The notes beneath the pieces are model-generated. The model was not told where the DNA came from, searched no databases, and saw nothing but the letters and a program-made list of their open reading frames with translations. Positions 46,684 to 55,892 of a stretch of 64,000 nucleotides of DNA are shown here, piece after piece. The position numbers and the translations under genes are program-made. The number at the start of each line of letters is the position of its first letter. Positions within the stretch are counted from its first letter, which is position 1. Origin of the DNA: Nostoc spongiaeforme FACHB-130 (GTDB taxonomy: Bacteria > Cyanobacteriota > Cyanobacteriia > Cyanobacteriales > Nostocaceae). The DNA lies in contig NZ_JACJTB010000012.1 of NCBI RefSeq assembly GCF_014698475.1, forward strand, positions 1 to 64,000, in the 5' to 3' direction.

Positions 46684-47406
46684 ATGTCAACTGCATATCT
46701 GTTGGTATCTCACGGAAGTCGTGACCCACGTCCAGAAATTGCTTTACAGCAATTGATAAAATTCCTCAATCAAAAACAGCAAAGTTACTCATCAAGCAAA
46801 AAGCTAGTAGGCTTGGCTTACTTAGAAACACGTCCAGAACCTCTGCACATCCAAATCAAAGAATTTGCTCATAGTGCCGTTTTGGCTGGATGCGATAGTC
46901 TCAAAATCATACCGCTATTTCTCTTACCGGGAGTCCATGTGATGCAAGAAATCCCGGAAGAAATAGCAATAGCACAACAAGTCCTGGGTAAAAATATTAA
47001 TTTGGAATTACTACTATATATAGGTAGTAACCCTGGTTTAAGCAAGTTGCTGTCTCAACAAATGGCTGAAATCATCACCCAAGCCTGGGTTTTAATTGCT
47101 CATGGTAGCCGCCGTCCGGGTTTTCAACAGCCAGTGGAAACCATAGCAGCAAATATAGGTGCAGTAGCAGCTTATTGGTCTGTGGCTCCTAGTTTAGAAG
47201 CACAAGTAGAACCGTTGGTAGCTGCTGGTAAAGAAAAAATTGCAATTTTGCCATATTTTTTATTCGCAGGTGGCATAACCGATGCGATCGCACAACAAAC
47301 AGAAACGCTAAAATTGAAATTCCCTGCTGTGACTTTCCAATTAGCTCAACCTTTGGGAGCAAGTGCAGAGTTAGCTGATTTGATTTGGGATTTGATGAAG
47401 GAATGA
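46684..47406 (+). CDS. Sirohydrochlorin chelatase (CbiX family)
   Basis: 240 residues. Two CbiX-type halves, each with its catalytic His: LLVSHGSRDPRPE near the N-terminus and VLIAHGSRRPGFQQP near residue 138; a further metal-site block is KIIPLFLLPGVHVMQEIPEE. It inserts Fe2+ or Co2+ into sirohydrochlorin in siroheme/cobalamin synthesis. Cyanobacterial forms with both halves resemble the plant SirB or CbiX-long types. The stop overlaps the CobA start (ATGA), so both are cotranslated, which fits the pathway. Confidence 0.88.
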   Translation: MSTAYLLVSHGSRDPRPEIALQQLIKFLNQKQQSYSSSKKLVGLAYLETRPEPLHIQIKEFAHSAVLAGCDSLKIIPLFLLPGVHVMQEIPEEIAIAQQVLGKNINLELLLYIGSNPGLSKLLSQQMAEIITQAWVLIAHGSRRPGFQQPVETIAANIGAVAAYWSVAPSLEAQVEPLVAAGKEKIAILPYFLFAGGITDAIAQQTETLKLKFPAVTFQLAQPLGASAELADLIWDLMKE

Positions 47407-48470
47407 ACTGCACAGAAAAAGAAGAGCAGAAGAATTTGGGAAAAGTTTATTTAGTAGGTGCAGGGCCGGGAGATCCCGGACTGATGACTCTCAAAGGCAA
47501 AAGTTTATTAGAATGTGCCGATGTCGTGATTTATGATGCGTTGGTCAGTCCAGCCATTTTAGCTATGATTAACCCCCAAGCCGAAAAAATCAACGCTGGT
47601 AAGCGGATGGGGAGACATTCACTATTACAAGATGAAACTACGCAGTTATTAATAGATAAAGCCCAAGACAACACCATAATAGTACGACTCAAAGGCGGCG
47701 ACCCGTTTATTTTTGGTCGTGGTGGCGAAGAAATGGCAGATTTAGTCCAAGCCGGGATTCCTGTTGAGGTTGTGCCAGGAATTACATCGGGAATTGCCGC
47801 TCCAGCTTATGCTGGCATACCTTTGACCCATCGCTTGCATAGTTCTTCAGTAACTTTTGTTACTGGACATGAGTCGGCTGGCAAGTATAGACCGACGGTA
47901 AATTGGCAAGCGATCGCCCAAGGTTCGGAAACCATTGTCATTTATATGGGCGTTCATAATCTGTCGCACATTATTGAAGAGTTAACGGTAGCGGGTTTAA
48001 GTTTAGCAACACCAATTGCGTTAGTGCGCTGGGGTACAAGACCAGATCAAGAAGAACTCATTGGTCAGCTAGGCACAATTGTAGAGCAAGTTGAACAAAC
48101 AAAATTTGATGCACCAGCGATCGCGGTTATTGGTTCTGTAGTGAATCTGCACGATATCTTATCCGGTTGTCGTCCAGAACATTCATCTTTTCATTTAAAT
48201 ACAAACAATCAATCACCTGTTGAATCTGAACCTGAGAAAGAGTCAGTATCTTCATCTCAATTCGCTTGGTTTCCAGAAATGAGATTTTACCTCTTGGTGA
48301 TCATCGGTTTTATCTTATTGATTTACTATCAAGCATTGTTTTCCAGGCTAAGTGTAGTTATTGATATTTGTGTTTTGCTATTGCTTAGTCTACTCATCGC
48401 CATTATGGCTGGGTTTCCTGTTCGTCAAGCGTTCAACACCATTATTAAAAACATACTACAAAGTATCTAA
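47403..48470 (+). CDS. cobA: Uroporphyrinogen-III C-methyltransferase with membrane tail
   Basis: 355 residues from the ATG at 47403, which overlaps the chelatase stop. The SAM-binding SUMT domain has YLVGAGPGDPGLMTLKG, VRLKGGDPFIFGRGGEE, VVPGITSGIAAPAYAGIPLT and IYMGVHNLSHI. It methylates uroporphyrinogen III to precorrin-2 for siroheme and B12. Ordinary CobA is ~250-280 residues; here a Ser/Glu-rich linker (~265-290) leads to two hydrophobic segments, FYLLVIIGFILLIYYQALF and VVIDICVLLLLSLLIAIMAG, so the enzyme appears membrane-anchored. The frame is continuous, with no sign of a frameshift. Confidence 0.88.
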   Translation: MNCTEKEEQKNLGKVYLVGAGPGDPGLMTLKGKSLLECADVVIYDALVSPAILAMINPQAEKINAGKRMGRHSLLQDETTQLLIDKAQDNTIIVRLKGGDPFIFGRGGEEMADLVQAGIPVEVVPGITSGIAAPAYAGIPLTHRLHSSSVTFVTGHESAGKYRPTVNWQAIAQGSETIVIYMGVHNLSHIIEELTVAGLSLATPIALVRWGTRPDQEELIGQLGTIVEQVEQTKFDAPAIAVIGSVVNLHDILSGCRPEHSSFHLNTNNQSPVESEPEKESVSSSQFAWFPEMRFYLLVIIGFILLIYYQALFSRLSVVIDICVLLLLSLLIAIMAGFPVRQAFNTIIKNILQSI

Positions 48471-48519
48471 ATACTTATTTATGTTTTGCTAAATACTTGT
48501 GCGTACCTTAATAAGAATG

Positions 48520-48544
48520 TGATTTGCTCCTGAAAAGCAAATCA
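48520..48544 (+). terminator. Possible cobA terminator
   Basis: TGATTTGC and GCAAATCA form an 8-bp perfect stem with a 9-base loop, 50 bases after cobA. No T run follows, so efficiency is uncertain. Confidence 0.35.
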
Positions 48545-49093
48545 TTAGGACTGATGAAGGCTACTTTTACCCTCTTTATTTCTGCTGTAAAACTTGACAT
48601 CAGCAATTAACTTAACACGCAAAAAAATAAATGTATTTTAGTTAAAGATTAAAGCAAAAATTTAAATTTACTCCAAAGAAAATCTCGGTAATATCACTAT
48701 ACAACTAAACATATTTTACCTACGTAGATACGCACTTACAAATTATATTAAGTTTATATGACGTTATTTAAATTACTCAATTTTGAAAAATTATTAAAGG
48801 CTAAAGAGTATATACTTTTTCCTGAAATACTCGATTTTAATAGCATTGTACTTCTGCTTTGAATTAACTAATAAGTTACTTACTCATATTCATTTACCGT
48901 ATTAGCACTATCGGTAATGTATTAATTAAATTTAGATTTTGTGTATAAAAAACAGCATTATAGCACGTCACCTAAATTCCTTTTTTATTATTTGTAATAA
49001 ATCCGTATGTTTTTACTCGTGAATATTTTATTTAGAATCCAAAAAAGCTAAGTTATACTACTTACTAGTGTCGATAGAATTAACCTTACTCTT

Positions 49094-49254
49094 AGAGGAT
49101 GTCTGAAAACTTTTTGATGTTGTAATGAAATCTGACAGATTACTCTAAATCACCCTTAAAAAAGGATACTTTGAAGCATTCTGGGGGAATGAGTATAGGT
49201 GCTGATGACCTCTCGAAAATCCTCTAAAGAGGATGTTTTGAAAACCTTCTTGAT
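49094..49254. repeat. Direct repeat flanking ~110 bases
   Basis: AGAGGATGTCTGAAAACTTT at 49094 and AGAGGATGTTTTGAAAACCT at 49228 are similar over ~25 bases in the same orientation. The GAGGATGTxTGAAAA sequence looks like a transposon end, so the piece may be a relic of an insertion. Confidence 0.35.
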
Positions 49255-49605
49255 TATTAGCAACAAGTATTAGATTCTCTCAAATCCTCCCACGAAATAA
49301 AAGCCAGTTTGTTGAATATCAATAGCTGTGTTAAGGCTGTGCAGTCTTAGGATTTCTCCTGGAAATAACTGCTGCAATCATCGGCTGACTTAAAGCGGCT
49401 GTTGTTGTATGTAACAACTTCTGGTCAGACTCTGTTTGCCTATTCATACTCTATAGACATATCTGAATAGGGTCACTTTGGAGGATGAAGGGAAGACACA
49501 ATGCTGATAATTACAAGCAAATTCTGTTGAAATAACCTCCCAACTTTCAGCTAATTGTTCACTTTGGTCAGAATCAACACACCTACTTGTAGAGATAAAA
49601 CCATC

Positions 49606-50556
49606 ATGAATACACCCTTGATTAAATTGGAAGAATTGCAACAAGGTAAAGTTCTTGTTGATGAGTTGGGGTTGCTAACCGAAATGCCTGATGAGATAGT
49701 TCAACTCTCTCAGAGAGTTAAACAAATCATGGGTGCTTCTAAAGTAGTCCAAGGTATGTGTGCTGGTGATTATTTTTCTCTAGTGTCATATTCAGCAATT
49801 TATTGGGGAATAGTCAAAACCTTTCCTCGCACTGTTATTAGAAACGTCAAAAAGTTTTTGAACCGTTTCTCTGAACAAAATTCCAGCCGTAATTTGCTTT
49901 TAGTCTTCAACTACACAGGTAAAGAACGCGAAAAAATCTTAGCTTCTCTACAACATGGTATTTCTGGTATTGCCAAAGACTATGGTTTTGAAGAAGGTAG
50001 TCATTTAGATTATTGGAAAAAGTTGATGACTGCTGTCGGAATCATGACTGATTCCCATACAGGTAAACTTTCTCCTGAAGGTGCTAAACTTCTAGCCCAG
50101 CTTGAAAAAGCAGAACCAATTATGACGATGGATACTTTGATTAATAAAGAAGCCGATATGCGAAACGCCTTAATAGCGATGTTAGCTGTTGAATTTATCG
50201 CTGTAGGTATTTCAGAATGTGTTATCGACTCTCCAGAGTCTCAAATACTGTTTGCACCCAATGGAAGAGGAATTACTAGAGAGTGGTTTGATGTTCATTA
50301 CCATTCTGGAGACCATCATATATTAGAGAATAGCGAATATGATTTGACTCCAGATTTTGACCAGCTAAAATTACCCCATGATACTATCAACTACAATATG
50401 TTGAAAATGGCACATGCTGCTGATTATGAGGGTGAGTCATTGCAAGATGTTTTAGAAGCAAAAATATTACAAGTAGCTGAGGCTTTTGCTACTGCGGGCA
50501 ATTACACTTGGAAATTTGACGAGTCGATTAATCTGCATTTGGCGACTCTAGCTTAA
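49606..50556 (+). CDS. Hypothetical helical protein, possible HO-like fold
   Basis: 316 residues from the ATG at 49606; a TTG at 49555 would add 17. Entirely helical in appearance. Possible metal-ligand positions are the Glu in AVEFIAVGISECVID and the His cluster in REWFDVHYHSGDHHILEN, which resembles the C-terminal H...D..H helix of heme-oxygenase-like diiron proteins (CADD / DUF3865 types), but the Asp spacing is off by one. N-terminal ALA-type residues for heme binding are not seen. If the fold is right, it could be an oxidase. It has a long leader and no partner gene. Function unknown. Confidence 0.5.
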   Translation: MNTPLIKLEELQQGKVLVDELGLLTEMPDEIVQLSQRVKQIMGASKVVQGMCAGDYFSLVSYSAIYWGIVKTFPRTVIRNVKKFLNRFSEQNSSRNLLLVFNYTGKEREKILASLQHGISGIAKDYGFEEGSHLDYWKKLMTAVGIMTDSHTGKLSPEGAKLLAQLEKAEPIMTMDTLINKEADMRNALIAMLAVEFIAVGISECVIDSPESQILFAPNGRGITREWFDVHYHSGDHHILENSEYDLTPDFDQLKLPHDTINYNMLKMAHAADYEGESLQDVLEAKILQVAEAFATAGNYTWKFDESINLHLATLA

Positions 50557-50833
50557 AAATTTCAAGCTAGAGTCTAGTATGTGTAGTGGCGTGTCAAGGC
50601 TAAAATGTTGCATTAAAAAACTTATTTCATCCGCGTTTATCCGCGTTCATCTGCGGTTAATTTTTCCAATCTAATGCACTACTTTAGTCTAGACAATCCA
50701 CTACGTACATTTCAGAAATCAAATATTGAGTATATTGAGTATTAAGTAATGAGTAATAAGTAAATTTCTGACTCATTACTCATTATTTTTTTCAATCAGT
50801 TGCTGTACCTTATAAACATCGAATCTGCTGTAA
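50557..50833. other. Spacer with repeat TCCGCGTT, no gene
   Basis: Contains ATCCGCGTTTATCCGCGTTCATC (a repeat also common in other cyanobacteria) near 50628 and AGTAATGAGTAATAAG facing CTCATTACTCATT near 50742-50785, a hairpin that may terminate the downstream minus-strand receiver gene or the upstream gene. Confidence 0.4.
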
Positions 50834-51205
50834 TTAGTTAATCTCAACCAACTGAATGACATTCAGCAATTCTTCGGCGGTGTAAGGCTTGCTTAAATAA
50901 GCATCCGCACCCTGTTTTCTACCCCACACCAAATGACTGGTTTGATTTGTGGTACTACAAATTAAGATAGGTGCTTTGGCTTGACTGGGATGACTTGTGA
51001 GGAAGCGACACAATTCAAAACCATTCATCCCTGGCATAAATACATTAGTAATAATCGCATCTGGCTTTTCTTCTAAAGCCATTTCTAAAGCTTCTTTTGC
51101 AGTTTTAGCTTTAATAATTTTATAACCTTTATCTCCCAGAACATTTGCTAGTTCACTGAGAGTGTCTTCTAATATCAGAATTGTCCCTACCCATGCAATA
51201 CTCAA
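50834..51205 (-). CDS. Single-domain receiver without phospho-acceptor Asp
   Basis: 123 residues from a TTG with GGAG eight bases upstream. CheY/PilH-type receiver: acidic pair Glu13-Asp14 in LILEDT, Lys106 in LSKPYT, Ser84/Thr85 in the switch position. The phospho-acceptor position is Asn54 (IITNVFMPGMNG), where Asp is expected. So phosphorylation in the ordinary way is unlikely, unless another residue is used. It lies 55 bases downstream of the PatA-like gene, in the same direction, probably one operon. Its partner shows the same change. Confidence 0.75.
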   Translation of the reverse strand: MSIAWVGTILILEDTLSELANVLGDKGYKIIKAKTAKEALEMALEEKPDAIITNVFMPGMNGFELCRFLTSHPSQAKAPILICSTTNQTSHLVWGRKQGADAYLSKPYTAEELLNVIQLVEIN

Positions 51206-51259
51206 TTCTGAATCTCCATATCAGCGATTTAGTTGATTTATTCTAACTAAATCTGAAAA

Positions 51260-52381
51260 TTAGACAATATGCTTAAAGATAATTTTCATTAAATCTCCTT
51301 GGTTAAAAGGTTTAGTTAAATAGCCAGAAGCTCTGACTATTTTAGCTTTTGCTCTGTCGATGAGGCTGACTTTTTCGGTCAGCATAATTATGGGTGTATT
51401 TTTGAAATATGCGTGCTGTCTTAATAAAGTGCATAACTCATAGCCATCTAAATCAGGCATATCTACATTTAATAAAATAATGTCTGGTTTAGTCCGCAAA
51501 ATTTCCATTAAAGCTTTTAAAGAATCTGTAACTCCAATTACAGAAAATATTTGCTCATCTAAAGCATTCTTCACGACATTTAATAAAGCAGGACTATTAT
51601 CAATACAAAAGATTGTGTAGACTTTCTTCTCTGGTGATGGTGAAGAATTTGTTTGATAATTATGATGGCTAGGGCTAGTAGCCTGTGATGGATAGCGGTT
51701 GATTTTGGGTAATTGTGGTTCCGGTTTAGGTTGTGTTCGGGTGGTGGTGGTAAATGGTGATGGCTGCGCCACAGTTGTTGATGAACGGAAATCTTGATGA
51801 TTGAACCCAACAGAGCTACTTTCTGTATATGGTGAAGTATCTTGATAAATTCCCTCTTTTCCCCGCTTTTGACAGCGTTCGACTAACAATCGGAGATTAA
51901 GATGACAGAATTTAGGCATATCATCCAAAAAGCTTTCGGGGATGAATTCATAACTACCTTCTTCTAAGTTCAAGAATGAGTCGAGAACTTCTAATGCTAA
52001 TTGTTCGATGAGTACGGCTGCTTCTGTTGGGCTAATATACTTTTGATTAACTAACCAGCAAATTGCCAAATAATCTGGGTTAGGTATGGCTTGACTACCA
52101 GCGCCATTTTCAAATATTGTCCTGAGTTGAGCGTCAATACCATAAGGTAAGGTCGAAATTTGCTCACTCAAATGTTGTAAATTCCGGTAAAGCGGTTCAA
52201 ACATCTTTTCGGAATAGCAGGCATAGATTAGCTTACCTTCATCTATATATATTGACCAAGCGCCAGAGGTACTAAAGACTTGTAAACAACCAGTCACAGA
52301 TTTACTGGTGATTTTCTTCAATAAAGATAAGGGCTGGATTTTTTGGAAAAATCTATATCTACTAATAGGGAGGGTTTTCAT
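51260..52381 (-). CDS. PatA-like response regulator with DUF4388 N-domain
   Basis: 373 residues from the ATG at 52381, close to the length of Anabaena PatA (379). The N-terminal ~190 residues are a PATAN/DUF4388 domain (MKTLPISRYRFFQKIQPLSL, ... SGAWSIYIDEGKLIYACYSE). A Ser/Pro/Thr/Gln-rich linker (~190-255) follows. The C-terminal receiver has FCIDNSPALL, with one acid of the pocket replaced by Asn, and Asn305 in IILLNVDMP at the phospho-acceptor position, plus the conserved Lys in YLTKPF. PatA controls heterocyst pattern; PatA-like paralogues control motility or hormogonia, so the role here is uncertain. Confidence 0.8.
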   Translation of the reverse strand: MKTLPISRYRFFQKIQPLSLLKKITSKSVTGCLQVFSTSGAWSIYIDEGKLIYACYSEKMFEPLYRNLQHLSEQISTLPYGIDAQLRTIFENGAGSQAIPNPDYLAICWLVNQKYISPTEAAVLIEQLALEVLDSFLNLEEGSYEFIPESFLDDMPKFCHLNLRLLVERCQKRGKEGIYQDTSPYTESSSVGFNHQDFRSSTTVAQPSPFTTTTRTQPKPEPQLPKINRYPSQATSPSHHNYQTNSSPSPEKKVYTIFCIDNSPALLNVVKNALDEQIFSVIGVTDSLKALMEILRTKPDIILLNVDMPDLDGYELCTLLRQHAYFKNTPIIMLTEKVSLIDRAKAKIVRASGYLTKPFNQGDLMKIIFKHIV

Positions 52382-53404
52382 AGGAATATCTTTAGATAAA
52401 AGTACATATTGGTATGTCAAATTTGTGAATTACCTAGTTGGTATCCACAAACAAATATTTTTGAGATTCTATTCAGCTAAATATAGCGGTCATATTTGGG
52501 TTCGTACAGAGATTCTTTACCCCTAACTCTAAAGTAGTCAATCTCTGATAAGATGTTGCTAACCTAACTACATTTAACTAAGAAATACCAAACTAAGCGA
52601 TCGCTCAACAAAAAAGTGGTTGGATTTGTTCACGATAAACATTATCCAAAAAACAATTTTGCTTTCTTCGCTTGCAATAATCTGGCTAGTTTAACAGTAC
52701 ATCATATTTTGCATTTAGAAGTATTGGCTCCAACCCATCAGTAGCAAAATTATCTTTTAAATACGGATGTTTTGGCTAAAAATGCAAATTTCAGTATATA
52801 CTGACTCATCTATTTTTTTGTGGTTTTAGTATATTTTAAAACTCCGTAAAATAATTTTTCTCAGTAATAAGTTGAAAATTGATTCTGAACAAGACTTACA
52901 GCAGTTAATGGAAGCATCAGCACTAAAAACAGGCTTTGCTGTTATCAGTCGAAAAATATTTATCCGGAAATATTTTTGTGTTCTGTCAATCCAATCTGAT
53001 GTAAAAGTCAAAAATGTACTTGATAGAAGCTGGATATCTAAACTCAGCTAAATGGTAAATGGCAACATCATAGATTTTTCTGTATTCAGATAAAAACTAG
53101 TTATTTTTATGATAAACAACCTCTAAAGATATGAATATAATTATTATTTAAAGATTTTAATGGTCGGAAATATAGCAATAAATCCGGAGAATTTAAAGAA
53201 GTACAGTATTTAATCATCTTGAGTAGGGGTAAAAAAAAGGTAAGAATTCAGTGTTCAAAAGTCAAGATTTATTTGCTGCTTATTTGGCAATGCTTGGTGA
53301 GTTATTCAAATCTAATGAATTCTGACTTATGGATTCTGAATTCTAGCTATTGAATGATTAAGCTAAAATTAACTATGCCACTTGTGTAATTTGGACTTAC
53401 GCTC
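52382..53404. other. 1-kb spacer, no convincing gene
   Basis: Between the PatA-like gene (minus) and the Uma2 gene (plus). AT-rich. One HIP1-like GCGATCGC near 52598. A plus-strand stretch KLKIDSEQDLQQLMEASALK followed by TGFAVISRKIFIRKYF near 52870-53050 is open but has no start and no family; it may be a decayed gene. Promoters of both flanking genes must lie here. Confidence 0.35.
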
Positions 53405-54100
53405 ATGGTGACTCAATTACCTTCTTCTACCAAAAAAGACATCATCTACCCGGAAACTGATGGACAGCCGATGGCGGAAAATACGAAACAATATCGCTTG
53501 ATTGTAACGATTCAAGGCGGATTAGATACTTTATTTCAAAATGAGCCAAATGTATTTGTAGCGGGTGATTTGTTTTGGTACCCTGTTGAGGGTAATAACC
53601 TAAATCGAAGAGCGCCTGATGTGATGGTGGTGTTTGGTAGACCAAAAGGCGATCGCGGTTCCTATTTACAATGGCAAGAAGGTAACATTCCGCCACAGGT
53701 GGTATTTGAAATTCTTTCCCCTAGCAACACTGCTAAAGAAATGATTGCTAAGTATAAATTCTACGATCGCTATGGGGTAGAAGAATACTATATATATGAC
53801 CCAGAGACAACAGAGTTAAGTGGTTGGTTGCGTTCAGAAAATGAACTAGCCGAAATTCCCCAAATGATTAACTGGATAAGTCCACGTCTGGGTATTCGCT
53901 TTGACTTATCAGACGGCGAACTTCTAATTTATCGTCCCGATGGACAGAAGTTTCTTACCTATTTAGAATTAGCGCAACAACGCGAACAAGCACAAATAGC
54001 AGCCGAACAAGAACGTCAACGTGCTGAACGAGCCGAAACTCAACTAGAAGCACTCCGCGCTTTACTCCGCGATAGGGGAATTAATCCTGATGAAGTGTGA
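53405..54100 (+). CDS. Uma2 family endonuclease (DUF820)
   Basis: 231 residues. Restriction-endonuclease-like fold with RRAPDVMVVFGRPKGDR, PPQVVFEILSPSNTAKEMIA and KYKFYDRYGVEEYYIYDPE, the family's PD...E-x-S-P blocks. The C-terminal ~40 residues are a coiled coil (QQREQAQIAAEQERQRAERA). Uma2 proteins are abundant in cyanobacteria; their substrate is unknown and most are not linked to a methylase. The start ATG has no clear ribosome binding site. It is followed by RluA-family gene 75 bases later. Confidence 0.85.
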   Translation: MVTQLPSSTKKDIIYPETDGQPMAENTKQYRLIVTIQGGLDTLFQNEPNVFVAGDLFWYPVEGNNLNRRAPDVMVVFGRPKGDRGSYLQWQEGNIPPQVVFEILSPSNTAKEMIAKYKFYDRYGVEEYYIYDPETTELSGWLRSENELAEIPQMINWISPRLGIRFDLSDGELLIYRPDGQKFLTYLELAQQREQAQIAAEQERQRAERAETQLEALRALLRDRGINPDEV

Positions 54101-54175
54101 AATTTAATTATTTATTTAGTTTTTAGCTGAAATACTTGAAATTCCCTATTCCCCATTCCCCACTCCCTATCCTCA

Positions 54176-55114
54176 ATGCAGACTGATATTAATTTAGAAG
54201 TTTTAGAAAATAGCGCACGTTTAGACCGTTATCTTGCACAAGAGTTATCGGATGTTTCTCGTTCTCGCATTCAGCAGTTGATTGAACAGGGAAATGTCCA
54301 AGTTAACGGTCAAGTCTGCACGTCTAAAAAGGAGAATGTGAAAATAGGCGATCGCATTACTCTACAAATACCAGAAGCCCAACCCCTAGAGCTACAAGCA
54401 GAAGATATTCCCCTTGATATTCTTTACGAAGACGAACAGTTACTCATACTCAACAAACCTGCTGGCTTAGTTGTCCATCCTGCACCGGGACATTATGATG
54501 GCACATTGGTAAATGCTTTGTTGGCACATTGTCCTAACCTTCCCGGTATTGGCGGAGTTCAGCGTCCGGGAATTGTGCATCGATTGGATAAGGATACCAC
54601 TGGTGCGATCGCGATCGCTAAAACCGACATCGCTTATCAACACTTACAAGCACAACTCCAAGCCAAAACCGCAAGGCGAGAATATTTAGGTGTAGTTTAC
54701 GGTGCGCCAAAAATTGAAAGTGGTAAGATAGATTTTCCGATCGGTCGCCATCCCCAAGACCGCAAAAAAATGGCTGTCATTCCAGTAGAACAAGGTGGAC
54801 GCACAGCAGTTACACACTGGCACATATTAGAACGATTAGGCAATTACACATTAATTAAATTTCAATTAGAAACAGGTCGTACCCATCAAATTCGAGTTCA
54901 TAGTGCCAAAATTGGTCATCCTATTGTGGGTGATCCTGTTTATAGTTCTGGTCGTTCGGTGGGTGTAAATCTTCCTGGTCAAGCATTACACGCTTGGCGA
55001 CTCAAGTTACAGCACCCCATTTCACAAGATTGGATTGAAGTTACAGCACCCATACCCCAAACGTTTACAACTTTGTTAGAAGTCCTCCGCCGCAGAATCA
55101 CAGTCTCTTCTTGA
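54176..55114 (+). CDS. RluA-family pseudouridine synthase
   Basis: 312 residues. N-terminal S4 RNA-binding domain (SARLDRYLAQELSDVSRSRI, QQLIEQGNVQVNGQVCTSKK) and the catalytic domain with LLILNKPAGLVVHPAPGH and VHRLDKDTTGAIAIAKT, the HRLDxxTSG motif with the catalytic Asp. Later, TGRTHQIRVHSAKIGHPIVG is diagnostic. It isomerises uridine to pseudouridine in 23S rRNA (RluD-type positions are likely) or tRNA; the exact target cannot be read from sequence. Confidence 0.9.
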   Translation: MQTDINLEVLENSARLDRYLAQELSDVSRSRIQQLIEQGNVQVNGQVCTSKKENVKIGDRITLQIPEAQPLELQAEDIPLDILYEDEQLLILNKPAGLVVHPAPGHYDGTLVNALLAHCPNLPGIGGVQRPGIVHRLDKDTTGAIAIAKTDIAYQHLQAQLQAKTARREYLGVVYGAPKIESGKIDFPIGRHPQDRKKMAVIPVEQGGRTAVTHWHILERLGNYTLIKFQLETGRTHQIRVHSAKIGHPIVGDPVYSSGRSVGVNLPGQALHAWRLKLQHPISQDWIEVTAPIPQTFTTLLEVLRRRITVSS

Positions 55115-55892
55115 AAAGAGAATATAAATAATTTTTAGATTCTGCTTTACTTTGGTTTACAAAAGCTTACACATAGGTTTTGGGCAAAAATCTCATTTAC
55201 AAGCTGTAGTAATAGGTGAAAGGCTTGTAAACAGAAAGTTATAAGCAAATTAAGAATATCTTTCAGACTTGACCTCTCTCTTATTTTTATCTGAGGCATA
55301 AAAATTAAAAATTGTTATTTAAATTACAAATTTTTTCTAACAAATTTTTCACAGTCTACTAACACCTGCTAGAAACCAAAATTTCAAAGTTAACAATCAA
55401 GAAGCCTGAATTTTCAACTTTTGGTTCTGATTGAACAGTAGCTTGATTCCTGCTGTGCTGATCATTTCCCCAAGCCACACTGTCAGAAATTCTTGATATA
55501 TAAGTTTTATTTGTTACTAAGCTCAAAAAAATCTAGGGAATATATGAAGTAAGTTGTCTAAAAGTGTTTGAATGTAAAGCAAAAATTTTCTGATAATGGG
55601 TCAAAGCTTTGTAGAGCAATAGTTTAGCGAAAAAGCTGTATGGGGAAATACTATTTCATAAAACTTAAGAATAAACTAACTCAACCAATATATAAAATAC
55701 GAACAAGGTTTTAAAAGCGATTAAAAAACAAGCAAAGTTAGCTGTTTTAAAGAATAGTTAATTGCGGCAAAAAGTTATTATTTCAAATTAAATTTTTGAA
55801 ATAGTGGTTTTGTAATGCGATAAATTTTGCTCCATAGATTAATTGCTATAAACCACATAAATATCTGCAATGAATGGTCGGAGGAATAGAAA
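55115..55892. other. 778-base leader of the pec-cpc operon
   Basis: Long AT-rich region upstream of pecB. No ORF with family features. A good GGTCGGAGGAATAG ribosome binding site lies 6 bases before the pecB ATG. I could not pick a certain promoter. In related cyanobacteria this operon is transcribed from several sites. Confidence 0.5.

Larger units (their letters stand above)
48471..49605. other. 1.1-kb AT-rich spacer with repeats
   Basis: No gene is recognised. A TGATTTGC/GCAAATCA stem at 48520-48544 may be the cobA terminator. A direct repeat of AGAGGATGT-TGAAAAC-TTTTTGAT type occurs at 49094 and 49228. The 300 bases before the next gene contain its leader. Confidence 0.4.

Noticed and set aside
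48471-49605. Hidden gene in the 1.1-kb spacer
   Set aside because: All six frames are broken often and no open stretch shows family features; it is AT-rich throughout.
51260-52381. Naming the gene patA outright
   Set aside because: Several PatA-like paralogues exist in Nostocales; the receiver with Asn instead of Asp and lack of neighbouring pattern genes leave the orthology open.
52826-53011. 61-residue minus-strand ORF in the 1-kb spacer
   Set aside because: No start context or family features; low-complexity AT-rich DNA produces such ORFs easily.
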